From: Phoronis australis
Lineage: Eukaryota; Phoronida; Phoronidae
DNA length: 64,000 bases
Direction: 5' to 3'
Assembly: GCA_002633005.1 (NCBI GenBank)
Contig: NMRA01000508.1
Coordinates: 169,834 to 233,833 of the forward strand
In this document: piece by piece, positions 1-10,990 of the stretch
Layout: every line of letters begins with the position of its first letter
Position numbering within the stretch: the stretch's first letter is position 1
Notes under the pieces: model-generated
Told to the model about the DNA's origin: nothing
The model's database searches: none
What the model saw: only the letters and a program-made list of their open reading frames with translations
Translations under genes and position numbers: made by a program

Positions 1-41
1 GTGCAGTAAATGATGTATATTCTGTTTCCACGGCAGGTACA

Positions 42-3000
42 ATGGGCAAGTGTGTTGTCCTACTGTTTGTGCTCGTCGTCATAGCGACCTTGGTGCACGA
101 GGGGGACTCCTGGAGAAGGTTTCGGATTCGGCTTCCACGCATACGAATTCGTCTCCCACGTATACGGTTGCGTTTACCGCGTCTGCGTTTACCGCGCGTG
201 CGCATTCGAGTGCGACGATTGCTGCCCCGTATCAGGTTGCCACGATTTCGCTTGCCAAGAATCAGGGTTCCAAAACCACCCAAGTGTCCTGAACTCGACA
301 CCTCCAATTTCCTTAAGTGAGTATTGCAATGGGCAGTCAATATGTGTTTATGTGATGAATGTAGTTATGTGCCGAAAAAGTGGAAATTCCTGTCAACACG
401 TCACTCCTATTTTTCGTGTGCTAATCTGTATCAAAGAAGCTACATTGTATCTAAGAAACAACTTCATGTAGACGACTTGCCATTATGAAGTTGGTCTTAA
501 ATTGTTCCATAATCAGAGCGACAAATTGGCTTGTCACGACGTGTCATTTTATGCCAGAGCATGCGCTCAAAGGACAACGAACAGCCAGTTCTTTGGAAAC
601 CCAGAAATCACGTGTCCCCTAATCTAAGAAAGGAACAAGTTAAGAAAAAAGTTCAAAGCAGTGTGCAGCTTAAGTTGAAAGTTGACTTGTTTGACGAAAC
701 GCAAGGTTACTAAACCCTGTTTTGATGATTTCAACAAACCATCGTTCTATCACTTGCTAATACATCATTGGCGTCAATCTTGAAAGGTAAAAACAGGAAG
801 GGATCTCCTAAAAACTTAATTCTCCCTACGTCACAGATTGAATAGTATGGTTCTTGATGGGTGGTTCTTCCCCACAGTCGCTTTGTAATTCGCTAAAATC
901 TTAAGTCACGCTTGCCCGTGCATCAGACTTCGAAAGGGGTTTTCAAATTTTAGTCCAAAATTTTATGGGTGGTCACTGGTTATAGAGCATTATTTTGTTG
1001 CAAGGAATTGTACGGGAAAGTCTTTTTTAATATCTGTTAATAGGCGAAAACCGGGTTTGGTAACCCTTAAAGGGATTCCGTCAAAGTTCATACTGATCTG
1101 TGGATTAGAAGTTGTAAATTTAATTCTTTGCTTAGCGAAATTTCACTTATATAGGCTAAGACTGCAAAAGGTTAAGCCCAATTTTCAGTCATTGTTACGT
1201 GAGGTATTTGATTACCACAACCTGGAAAAATTTATTTACAATGATAAATTGGATCCTGAGAGATTCCAGGCAAGGGGGTATTTTTTGCCTAGCAACTAGT
1301 TTTATAGGGTTCGATAATGTTTGTAATTTGTTTGAGGTACTTGACTAGATTTCATATTGCTGTACAACTATATACTGGTTGGGAGAATTAATAAATGTTT
1401 TATTCAAAAAAATCATACTGACATGTTTACGTTATGATAAAACCAGATTTTGCTTCCTTATATAGTGGCATCGGCAAATGTTGTTTTTTTGCTTGATACC
1501 AGTTTTTACTATAAGAATAATAACTAGAGGAAATCTTTCCTACCCAAAGTCACATGATCTCATTTAAAATACACGACAATATCTCACGTAATCTCGCGAA
1601 GTCTTGCTTTTAAGCGAGGTCCTCGCGCCAACGGGTTTTGCTTCCTTTAAAGTGGCATCGGCAAATGTTTTTGTGCTTGATACCAGTTTTTGAGGAAGTC
1701 TTTCCTATCTAACGGTAATCCCCAAAGTACGTTTTACGGTCCTGAAACCGACTGAGTCCCTTTCATAGCCAACCCAGAACTATGAGATCTTATTTAAGGC
1801 AGAACTAATTCCACGCTGGGATTGGCTCATTACAGGGAGGCGCTTTGTTCTGTTGACAACGGCGTCAAGAATAGCGGTTGCATGGAATTATGTCACGCAT
1901 TTGGCGACATGTTCGAAGTTAAAGATTACAACGTGAAGTGCCCAGTTGCTTGCCAGAACCTTTGCAATCTTCCTAATTTGGGTAAACGGGTGAGTGTAGT
2001 AAAACTGCAACATCGAAGTGAAAAAGTTGCCTTACGTTATACCACCAACATGTGCAGTTATCAAATAGGTTTCAACAGATATCTTCTTAACACTGGTTTG
2101 AAGTGATTTTTGTGTTTGGATAGAGCTGAGAAGAAGTCTTTTTGCTGAAGATTAAGAATCCACTCCATTTTATGCACAGAAACCAATATGGCTGGTTACA
2201 CCAAGGTACGTTGACCTGTCAATAGGTGGAGACAGTGATCTACATGTTCATGTATAAATGGGAACATTTGCGCATTTTGATTTGAATGAAACGGGAGTGT
2301 ACTAATATAACTTCGGTCCCATTAAGATACTTTGGTACTTCAGTAGCCGATCATGAGCCGGTGTGCTTGGAACACATAGAATGAATTTCTTTTATTGGGT
2401 TTTGTCAATAAATTATCAAAAATAAATAATATCCATCTAATGCTAACTCGAAGCTATTCACTTGGTGTCTCAAGCGAAGGAAGAGACCTTTCCATAGAAA
2501 AGCCTGCATTCAGGTAGATCGCGTGGCCCTTTATCACATCGTTCTGAGGGGCAGTGCACAAAGAGATCTACGCACATCGAATGCATATTAGGTCAGCTCA
2601 TAGCTAACATACAGTGTATGCCGCTTAATAAACCATGGTGATTTTGCCTCGCGAGGGGGTGAGTCACTTGTTAGATTTTTTCACGTCACTGTCGCAAACC
2701 TTCACAACATGTCGGGGAGAAACCCAAGTTCTTCAGGCCAATTACAATCGCTTGCCAAAGAAAGTTAGTAATTGCCTTGACGACAACAAACCGTCACGCC
2801 CGCTCATTGAAACCGTGTGTACTGCATATACGTTGCTTTATTTACTGCGGTAGGATAATCAACAATTTACCTCGTAGTGGGAGGAAACAATGGCGTGAGC
2901 TAAATTGCACTTGAGGCACACAGCTCAGGTCGGAGCTCTCCGTCTGCGCTCGCCTTTAGCAGATCAAAAAGAGCAACCTGTATTTACCGCAAAGTGAATA

Positions 3001-6000
3001 TCGAGTAGCGTTGGGAGGACGTGAAGGGCTAGGTCTTCCATAGTCATGTGACGTGGTTTGAGTAAATTTTCAAATTACATGCGATGTGATTGGTCTGTTT
3101 CAAATTACAAGCGATGTGATTGGCCTGTTTCCAAATTACATGCGATGTGATTGGCTTGTTTTCAAATTGAAGCTCTGGTTAAGTTTGTCTGAGTCGAGTC
3201 TGAGTTTGGAGAATAAATCATCTTAGGCCCAGGATCCAAAATTATTAATCTCATTCGCAATCGTTGGTATAAAAATAATGCTCGTGATTGGTTACGTTTT
3301 CAAGGGTGAAATTCCCAGCGGGAATGACGACTTCAATTACTACGACGAGAACAAGGACAACAAGATCAGTAGCGCAGAACTGTCAAATGTTCTCAGAGTC
3401 AACGAGAGAGAAGTGGACGAGAGGACTCTAGGAAGATTCTTCGTGGAGAATGATTTGAATCGTACGTGAACAGCTTTTGAAATTATTTATTTCTGCAAGC
3501 AGACATTGGGGACTAATACGTGTAGGTAAAGTAAGCTCGTGGTTGTAGCACATGTCTCTTCAAGATAACTTACCGACAAGCCTGTACATTTAGTCACGTA
3601 TTTACAAAAATATAGAAATTAACCCCGTAAAAGTATACATTTCCTGAAAGCAGAAACCGTATAGACTTTTATTTTTAGTTTTAATCAATATATCGTTAAC
3701 TGAATTGCCTGCTACTGTTAGTAAAATTTAGCAAAAAAAGTGCATTCTCCGCCAATGTACATGTACGGTATCAATAACGTTAATCAAATTTCATTTAACA
3801 TAATAATAGCTCAAGACGAAGTCTCAGCTAAAAATATCATTTCGTTTCAGTTTTAAGCCGTTTTTTGTTTTACAAAAAATCATAGCAATTTTTGTTTTGA
3901 TAGCTTCTTGCTCAGAAGTGAAATATTTAAAAAAAAACAAGTTCCATAAATGTTTTGGACTGAAAGCAGTGTATAAAGATTAGTGAATGAAGGTTTTACG
4001 TGAATTCAGTAAGCCTTTTCAGATTTATGATCTTCTAAATTTAGCTAAATTTGGACATTTCTTCTAGGGTCCCACACGATTTTAGTTGCTTTCAATTCTT
4101 TGGCAAATCCTTATCGGTCACTTTCAGACCTTTTGATTTTCGACCCTTTTAGTAATTTTTGAGTATTGACTTCCCTTAGTATGTGGGTCGACTCGCGCAA
4201 ACGTTTACACACATACAGGCATACAAAGTGATTCCCCTGAGCGCGTCGAAAGTTATTAGCTGGCTATGAACCCCACGGTCACTCCGAATCCTTCTTCAGT
4301 TCCCGGGAACGTCCATATACAATGTGGGTGCAAAAGTTTTCGGAACACACCAATTAATCCAGACACAAAAGTTTGTAAAAATGTCAAGTGTGAGAACGTG
4401 GTGTGACTGGGGACTTTCATTGCTATTTGTGGGTCCACATTTTCAATAATAATTTGGGTTTTATCATTGTTGTTTAAGACTAAATAATAAAATCTTTGAG
4501 ACGCGATTCTGCGCGTAGTGATAACGACGATGCCGGCAGTGTACGTATCTCAAAGATTCATTATTTTTGAAGCACATATGATCATTTCTACAAAAATAAA
4601 ACTTGCCCCATTGTGTGATGGTACAGGGCACGAACTGAGATAGTTCAGTCAGCGCCAATTCAGAGAAAAATATACCTCGATAGGTTGAAAATAACACAAT
4701 TTAAAGTTATTTGATGAAAAGTGAAAAGAAATATACTTTTCTTTGAATGGCTTGATTTAAGGAGACGGGTTCTTGGACAGAGAGGAATTCGTGAAAGTTA
4801 ACGAAAGAGAAAATGGTAAGTATGAATTAATCGATGTTCAAGTAAAAATGTTGTGTCTGTGAAAATATTACTAATTTAATTTCAGTTGTAAATGTATTTG
4901 AGCTGAAGTTTTTAAGAAGCGTGTAGTTTGTCCGTTAGTGATGAAATACATCTTTAGATTGCCATCAATATGTATGCCTGTACACTGAATTTGTTGTAGA
5001 GTACGTATTTTTATATTATTTACGGGACATTATAAAATTGGTTGATATTTCTACAGAAGCTCTGGAAATGCTCCTGATTGCTTCAGCACTTTGGCTGAGC
5101 GTGATTTATTGCAAATGTACAGTAGAATGTCACAGATGGTGCTTTAGCTCAGGCGTTTGGTGCAATGGGCCCAACCACGCAGCATGCGCAAGTCTGATGC
5201 ATCACAAATTAAAGACATCAGGCCACCTGCACTTTTTTGTTTTTATTGTGATTTTGTAACTGTGACAGTTTCGTCGCTTTGACATTATGACGGCCTCGTA
5301 CGTTGGTATATAAAACTGTACACCTCTGGTACACTCTTCTTTCCCAGTGGTACGAGAGGTTTCCATATAGGTGGCGCTGTGACAGCGGATAACTGTAAGT
5401 GGGAATCTGGGCCCGGTTGTATTCCTTTCCTATGCTGCACGCGCTCCCGGGTATTTTGACGTTGCTTTAGGCCTAAAGCAGTAAAAATAAAATTTGATTT
5501 ATACCACTTACCATTACTGGAAGTCGCATTTTTTTAAGTTAGGTCTTAACGCCACCTCTTGGTCACATTACGTGACCTCGTGAAACTGATGTGGCAAGGA
5601 CAGTTTGTCTGTTTCTTCAAATTTTAGAAATCATTTATCATTTCAATAAGGAACAGAATGAAACCAGTTTCGCGGCGGAAAGCGATAAATCAAAATATGT
5701 AATTTGGATGACGAAAAGCGTTTTTTTTTTTTCGTATGCATTCTAAATTTATTGCCCTTCTATTATTTGCAATCGAATGCGCCGTATACCAACTATTATC
5801 CAGCTCGGCAGAAGATAACTGCGTTGCAGGGTGATATTTTTCAGGTCAAGAGGTCATTGGTGAAACAATCAACTTCCATAGAGCATTGAGATAAGTTCTA
5901 GTGAATAACCTTACCAGGAAGCATGTGCTTTTAATCAAATTATCAACAAAATTTCAAAATTGTATTCCGAAAAGATACATATTTTCTGAAAGTAAAAAGA

Positions 6001-9000
6001 TCGTAAAATATAATTTCCTACTTAACAAATAATGTCTTCACAAGGCCATGTTTTCTTTTACTCATTTTTAGCAAAAAACAATGTTTCAGAAAAGATGAAG
6101 CATTTCACATAAATTTTCATGAACAAATCTAGAAAACAGTTCTCCAAATATTTTATTTTATGCAGCAGTTTTTAAAATGAAAATCGATATTTTCATAAAA
6201 ATCATTTGAAAAAATATGTGTACAGCCCCAGAAATCACTTTCGCATTATATCCAGGTTCTCATTCATTCCGTTGCATACACTCACTAGTACGGCCGAGCT
6301 GGGAAAAGTAGGAGACACGTTTGTGCAATGCTCGATTGTCTTCCAGTAAAGCCAGGATTCGAACATGGATCTCCTAAACGGAAGTCCGGAGCTCAAACCA
6401 CTGAGCCACACCGTCTCCCCCATAAAATCATGAAACCCTTGATTTTGAAGATGTCTTATTAAAAAACAAGCCCTTTAAAACGAGTCTGGGAAACAAAGTC
6501 CATAGCATAGTATCTTACAGTTTCATTTAAGTTGATTATCTGTTTTTGAGATAAGATGTTGGTAAATTTTCTCGTAGTCACAAAGCTAGACATCAACTTT
6601 TAACTTGGAGGTAGATGTTTAGGCTAATATCGAAATAAATTAAGTACAGCATGAAAGCTGAACCCTTAATGGTCAGGTAAATTAGTTTGGATTTAAAATT
6701 TCTCACTTACAAATCGAAGTGATGCGATATTCATAATCATAAAAGAATCACGAGATTGTTAGTTTCAAAATATTTTTTTCAAAAGACAACGTTTTTACAA
6801 ACATTACACACTTTTTGAGCAAAAAAATGAGGATAGCATACATGTACTAGGTGTATAATTACTAGACTATCTCTTTCAAATCATTATCAAGACAGAGTGT
6901 ACTCGATGTAGTAAAAATGTAATAGTGATTGAAATCCTTTCTTAATACGGAAAAACACATAAACAGAAAAACAAATATCATAAAAAATATCTACAAAAAT
7001 ACTACTTGTAAAATATACGGCAGGGCATCCAGAGTCTCTCTGAAACATTAACACCGAAATTGTCGCATAAAATACATATACGACACACGTTTCATTGTTG
7101 GCATGACGTCATCAGCACTGTGCCCTTGTAAATCCATTACACAAGCTGAGAATGAGGACGCTTCTTTTTTAGACGATGACACGGAGGAATTCCTTCGGGA
7201 AATGGAAGAAGACGAAAATGACCAGACAGGTACATTAAGTCAAAAGATGCCATCAACACTGGATTAATATAACGTATACTTAAAAGTATTTAATTTTGGG
7301 AGCCTTCGTCACAACTCCACTAGTACCTCTTTTGTCACGGTTTTTCAGCAATTCCCCTCCGCGTTGCGTAAATTTCCATATCGCATGTCGCCCCCTCGTA
7401 TCACGTTGCTACTGTTTTTAGCCAGTGGCCCTGCTCCCGCCCGCCCATCAACAAAACAGCTGTGGTGAAATGGGAGGATTTGGGCCCCTAATTTCTGACT
7501 CGGCGTTTATTTAGTTCGGTGCTGCAGCAGGCCAACATATCGTATTGTACGATCATAGAAAAATTCGTCTTAGCAAATCGTCTGTTCTGAAGTCGCACGG
7601 TGATTTGTTTCCTTCTTAGACGGCATCAGAAAACATGGAGGACCTGCCTTTTTTAGAGGGAGACCGTCTACTAGATACTTAGCGTTTAATAAGTTCAGCG
7701 TCCCTTGACCCCGGCTTCTATTAGAACGAAGCGTCGAAACCCGGGTATTGTTAGAAGTTTTACATGTACATGTACATGTACGGTACACACGGTAAGTGAG
7801 CATACTGTACGTCGTCTGCTCATTAACCGGAAGCCGAGGTTGGTATTGAAAGACTGGTGCATTCAGTGGAATTTCATAAGAAAATGTTGGAGTTGCGAAT
7901 CTGTTGACTTATTATCTATGATTTTAGGCACCGATACGAATGAAGAGCATCCAGCCTAGTTGAAACTCTAACAAACTGATATTTTACTTCAGATGACAAT
8001 GAAGTCCAGGATGAAGAGAAACGTCAATATTTGGATGGCCTGGAACAAAGAATGAAGGACAACGGTAAGGACGGGTGCAAGTCAATGACGGTCATACGTC
8101 AAACGCACTCACCAGGTTCGAATATGATAGACGATAAAAATGAATGCGTGAACCACAGGCCCTTGAATCTATTTGTTACCAGCACTCAATTTAATAAAAC
8201 AAATACTTTCAAAACACCAGAAATGTCTCTGCAACAAAAAGAATAAAAAGAGGATTTTCAAACTGCATACCAAAAAATAGCGATCGTAAAAATTATGCGC
8301 ATGTGGGCTATATCTTTAGCCCGTATATCTTAAGTTTGTGAGGCCATCAAAGATTTTTGAAATATGTATCCTCTAATTTCACCGTAAGCGAAGGAAAACG
8401 TCCGTGTTTCACCACACCCGATAAATAAATGAAGTCCATTGGTTCACACTGCTGACAGTAGAAAGATTCTATGCAGAGTTTTCCTCACGGACAATCTGCA
8501 GTAATATGAACAAAATGCTTGTGTCCACCTACGCACATGGTAATTACCTGTACGTCAAACGGGATTATTGCTATTCAGATCACTGGCATGGTCGTGACAT
8601 TATTTTGAGAGTTTTCATCAAGCATATTAATTTGTTGATCTTTGCCATTTTGAAGAGCTGACTGAAGATGATGAGGCGGCCATCGCCCAACTCGACGAGG
8701 CAACAGGTAAGTATCAGATTTGGACAGTTCCGTACAAGCAGGATTTTCGAACTAACGCAATCACGGGTTTCGCTTATAATATATGGCGATATCTGCATGG
8801 GCGATGCACCAAAGTGGGGCTGGGGGCTATACCATCCCATTTTTTCAGTGCTGCGCTGCCCGTGATCTGGCATAGTGGTGCGTGATATTGAGTTTTCGTG
8901 AGGTTCTCTCGTCTACAGAACGCACACCTGATTTGGAACTGAGAGAGGAAAACATTTTTAACTCAAAACTGGCCAAACAAAGTCTCTGAGTTTTATTTAC

Positions 9001-9645
9001 CGGAGCACACAGTTTTAGTTGTCCATTTGATATTGATGCAGATATCACAAGTAAAGAAATAAGGAATTCCATAGCACTGTGTGTAACACACAAAAGTAGT
9101 TTGATATCAAATAGCGAAGCACATTTAAAAACTCTGATACAAGAACGGAGAACCTTGCCAATACAAAACGGCAATGTGTCATTCATGCTTAGAAGTGCCG
9201 AGATTCCACTTCTAGCCAAAATATAACTTTTGATTTAGATAATTTGTTGTTTTAATATAACTCGCTTTGATTTTGTTCCTTCATGGGAGTACCAACGATT
9301 TGAATCCATTAAACCGCCACTGCTCAATAGGATGGTTTGACCAGGCAGGTCTTTTTAAATGCGGAGAATGTTCCCAGCAAGTCCGATATATCACTTCTTG
9401 TTATGGAGTGTGGAAGTTAAGACCAGTTACACGACAACCCAAAGTTAGTTTTTGCGACTGAAGATGGGTTTACGTTATCTATACCTGTATAAGAAATCGA
9501 TGACGTAAAATGTTAAGCTAGGTTGTAATGCTCGTCAAATGGTTTAAAACATTCGAAACCACTTCTGTAGATTGTTTGTGTTTGAAAATCAAGACGATTA
9601 ATTACGATTTTTGGCATGTTTCATATTTCAGCTAATGAAGAGTAG
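42..9645 (+). CDS. Secreted basic-repeat / double EF-hand / acidic-tail protein, 8 exons, 286 aa
   Basis: Exons are 42-316, 1836-1989, 3305-3461, 4762-4815, 7146-7229, 7993-8064, 8656-8706 and 9632-9645. Every junction has AG/GT and matching phase, and the sum is 287 codons including TAG. An acceptor at 36 (ending CGGCAG) lies just before the ATG, so a non-coding first exon lies outside the window. Residues 1-23 or so are a signal peptide (MGKCVVLLFVLVVIATLV). Residues 25-80 are an Arg-rich repeat of RIRLP / RLRLP type. Residues 82-135 hold seven Cys spaced C-x13-C-x10-C-x3-C-x15-C-x3-C-x3-C. Two canonical EF-hand loops follow: DENKDNKISSAE (157-168) and DLNRDGFLDREE (193-204, split by intron 3). 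Residues 214-286 are Glu/Asp-rich, encoded by short phase-1 exons. The protein should be exported and bind calcium; a matrix or biomineral role is only inference. I recognise no named family for the whole architecture. Confidence 0.85.
1030..1407 (+). mobile_element. 3' end of an L1-like non-LTR retrotransposon
   Basis: An open frame from 1057 to 1299 encodes a peptide with VNLILCLAKFHLYRLRLQKV followed by KPNFQSLLREV. This resembles the extreme C-terminus of LINE-1-type reverse transcriptase ORF2 proteins of marine invertebrates, where an N-x3-LxGKFxIHKxK-like motif precedes KPxF. The frame stops at 1297-1299. It is followed by about 100 bp with AATAAA near 1390 and a short A run at 1404-1412, as expected for a 5'-truncated insertion ending in its own 3' UTR. 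It lies in intron 1 of the EF-hand gene, in the same orientation. The upstream limit is uncertain. Confidence 0.6.
1446..1705. repeat. Local direct duplication inside intron 1
   Basis: A block of about 65 bp containing TTTTGCTTCC, GTGGCATCGGCAAATG and CTTGATACCAGTTTTT occurs at about 1447-1513 and again at about 1637-1692, roughly 190 bp apart. A following GAGGAA(A/G)TCTTTCCTA motif is also shared. No coding potential is seen. Confidence 0.7.
3071..3161. repeat. Minisatellite, three 30-31 bp units
   Basis: Three consecutive units share CAAATTACATGCGATGTGAT plus TGG(T/C)(C/T)TGTTT at 3071-3100, 3101-3130 and 3131-3161, with only a few substitutions. It lies in intron 2 of the EF-hand gene, about 140 bp before the first EF-hand exon. 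Confidence 0.9.
6341..6421 (-). mobile_element. tRNA-derived SINE head
   Basis: Read on the minus strand, the segment begins GGGGGAGACGGTGTGGCTCA. It contains an A-box-like GTGGCTCAGTGG and a B-box GTTCGAATCC at tRNA-like spacing. No cloverleaf with a paired acceptor stem is evident, so this is a SINE head rather than a functional tRNA gene. It lies in intron 4 of the EF-hand gene, on the opposite strand. Confidence 0.6.
7761..7780. repeat. TACATG microsatellite
   Basis: A short TACATGTACATG run of about three and a half units. Similar TACATGTA motifs are scattered across the whole window and are a composition signature of this genome. Confidence 0.8.
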
Positions 9646-9861
9646 ACCTGATGACGCCGACTTGCTTTTGGAACATCGTACATCGTTGAGCGCTTCCTTC
9701 GCCTGTTTTCCACATGCTTGTGTTGCGTATATGAACAGCCTGTCCATTTGCATCACATACATGTAAATCTTGCAATATTTTATTCAGATCATTAAAAACA
9801 GCTAAAACAGATTATTTAGTCCAAAGCTTGATTCTTCAAATGATTATCTTCCCAAATCATT

Positions 9862-9890
9862 GAATAAATAATTGAATAAATAAATAAAAC
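9862..9890 (+). promoter_or_regulatory. Polyadenylation signals of the EF-hand gene
   Basis: Three overlapping AATAAA hexamers lie about 220-245 bp after the stop codon at 9645, the usual distance for an animal 3' UTR. Which one is used cannot be told. Confidence 0.5.
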
Positions 9891-9899
9891 AAAACAATT

Positions 9900-10990
9900 A
9901 ATCAACCATCAATAGCAATCAATACCTGCGATAATTCAATAACAAAATGGAGCATTACGGTTATTCTCAGCGTCTGACGTTATCCGCCCTAATTAATCAT
10001 TAAGATACAAGGTTAAGGGGAGAAACAAATGCTTAGCACGTGCCGTATAACGCAAACAAACTTTACCTCCTACAGAACACGTACCAAAGAACCCGAGCTA
10101 CAGCTGCAAACAGGACACTTACCACGGGCAAATAAGGCAGTGTGTAAAGTGGTCGCCAGAGCACACTGTCCTGTGCAAGATTTTGCCCTTTAATGTTTAT
10201 TATTTAGCTCATATGGAGTTAAATATTGGATGCCAATATCAATTGTTTTGTATTAGGAGTATTAAATTTACGCGTTGACGAACCCTGCGACCAGAAAGAA
10301 TCGGCGTGTCATTACGTGACCCATGTCGCAACACATGTAAAACCTTCGCTCATATTGTCCGTGGTAAGACTGTACTGAACGTGGTTCGAATTCAGGTTAA
10401 AGGTGGTAAGAGTCTTAGTCGTTGCAAGAGATTGTCTCCTCGCCTGATATCACTCCAACGTAGTTGATGACAGTCCTTAAAAAGGCACTTGATCTACAGC
10501 AATTAAATGATACAACACAGCAAAAATACTTGTACAATCAGTGAAGTCATTTTTGTGAAATGTTTGTTTTATGGACCGAAGCCTTAGACTAAATCTTGGA
10601 AGTCATTAAAACAGAGGAGTGACGTACATGTAAAGCATCCCTACGAATATCATTCAAAAAAGCATTCAATAGTCGTGACAAGCGTTTGAATAGATCCAAT
10701 AGTTTTCAATACAACGTGACTTTCGAAATGTTGCCGACAAACACGATTTGATGTGAACTTCTCAATTAATGCAACGTTGTCTCGTCTTTAGCTAAAATCA
10801 GTCTGGAATTGCTTAGTCTGTTTCTCGAAATCAGGCCGAGGCTAAAACTCAGAAAATTGACTAAAACTCGATATCTAAAACTGAAATCTGTAGCCTGTTG
10901 GGGTGCAGACGAAAACCCGCTTTTGGTTAAAATAAAGTAACTACACAATAAAATTTTCCTTCACTGTGTTGTGACTCCTTAACTGAGCAA
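9900..10990. other. Intergenic, nothing recognised
   Basis: AT-rich sequence between two genes that converge tail to tail (the EF-hand gene on + and the aminotransferase on -). A TTTATT near 10197 could serve as an AATAAA signal for the minus-strand gene, but it is about 800 bp from that stop codon. No domain or repeat was recognised. Confidence 0.5.

Noticed and set aside
50-292. An 80-residue open frame overlapping the basic repeat exon in another frame
   Set aside because: The repeat's low-complexity codons keep the second frame open by chance (Ser/Thr/Ala-rich peptide). The other frame has a signal peptide and correct splice phase.
8845-9219. A 124-residue minus-strand open frame
   Set aside because: No motif and no splice support, and it lies inside an intron of the EF-hand gene.
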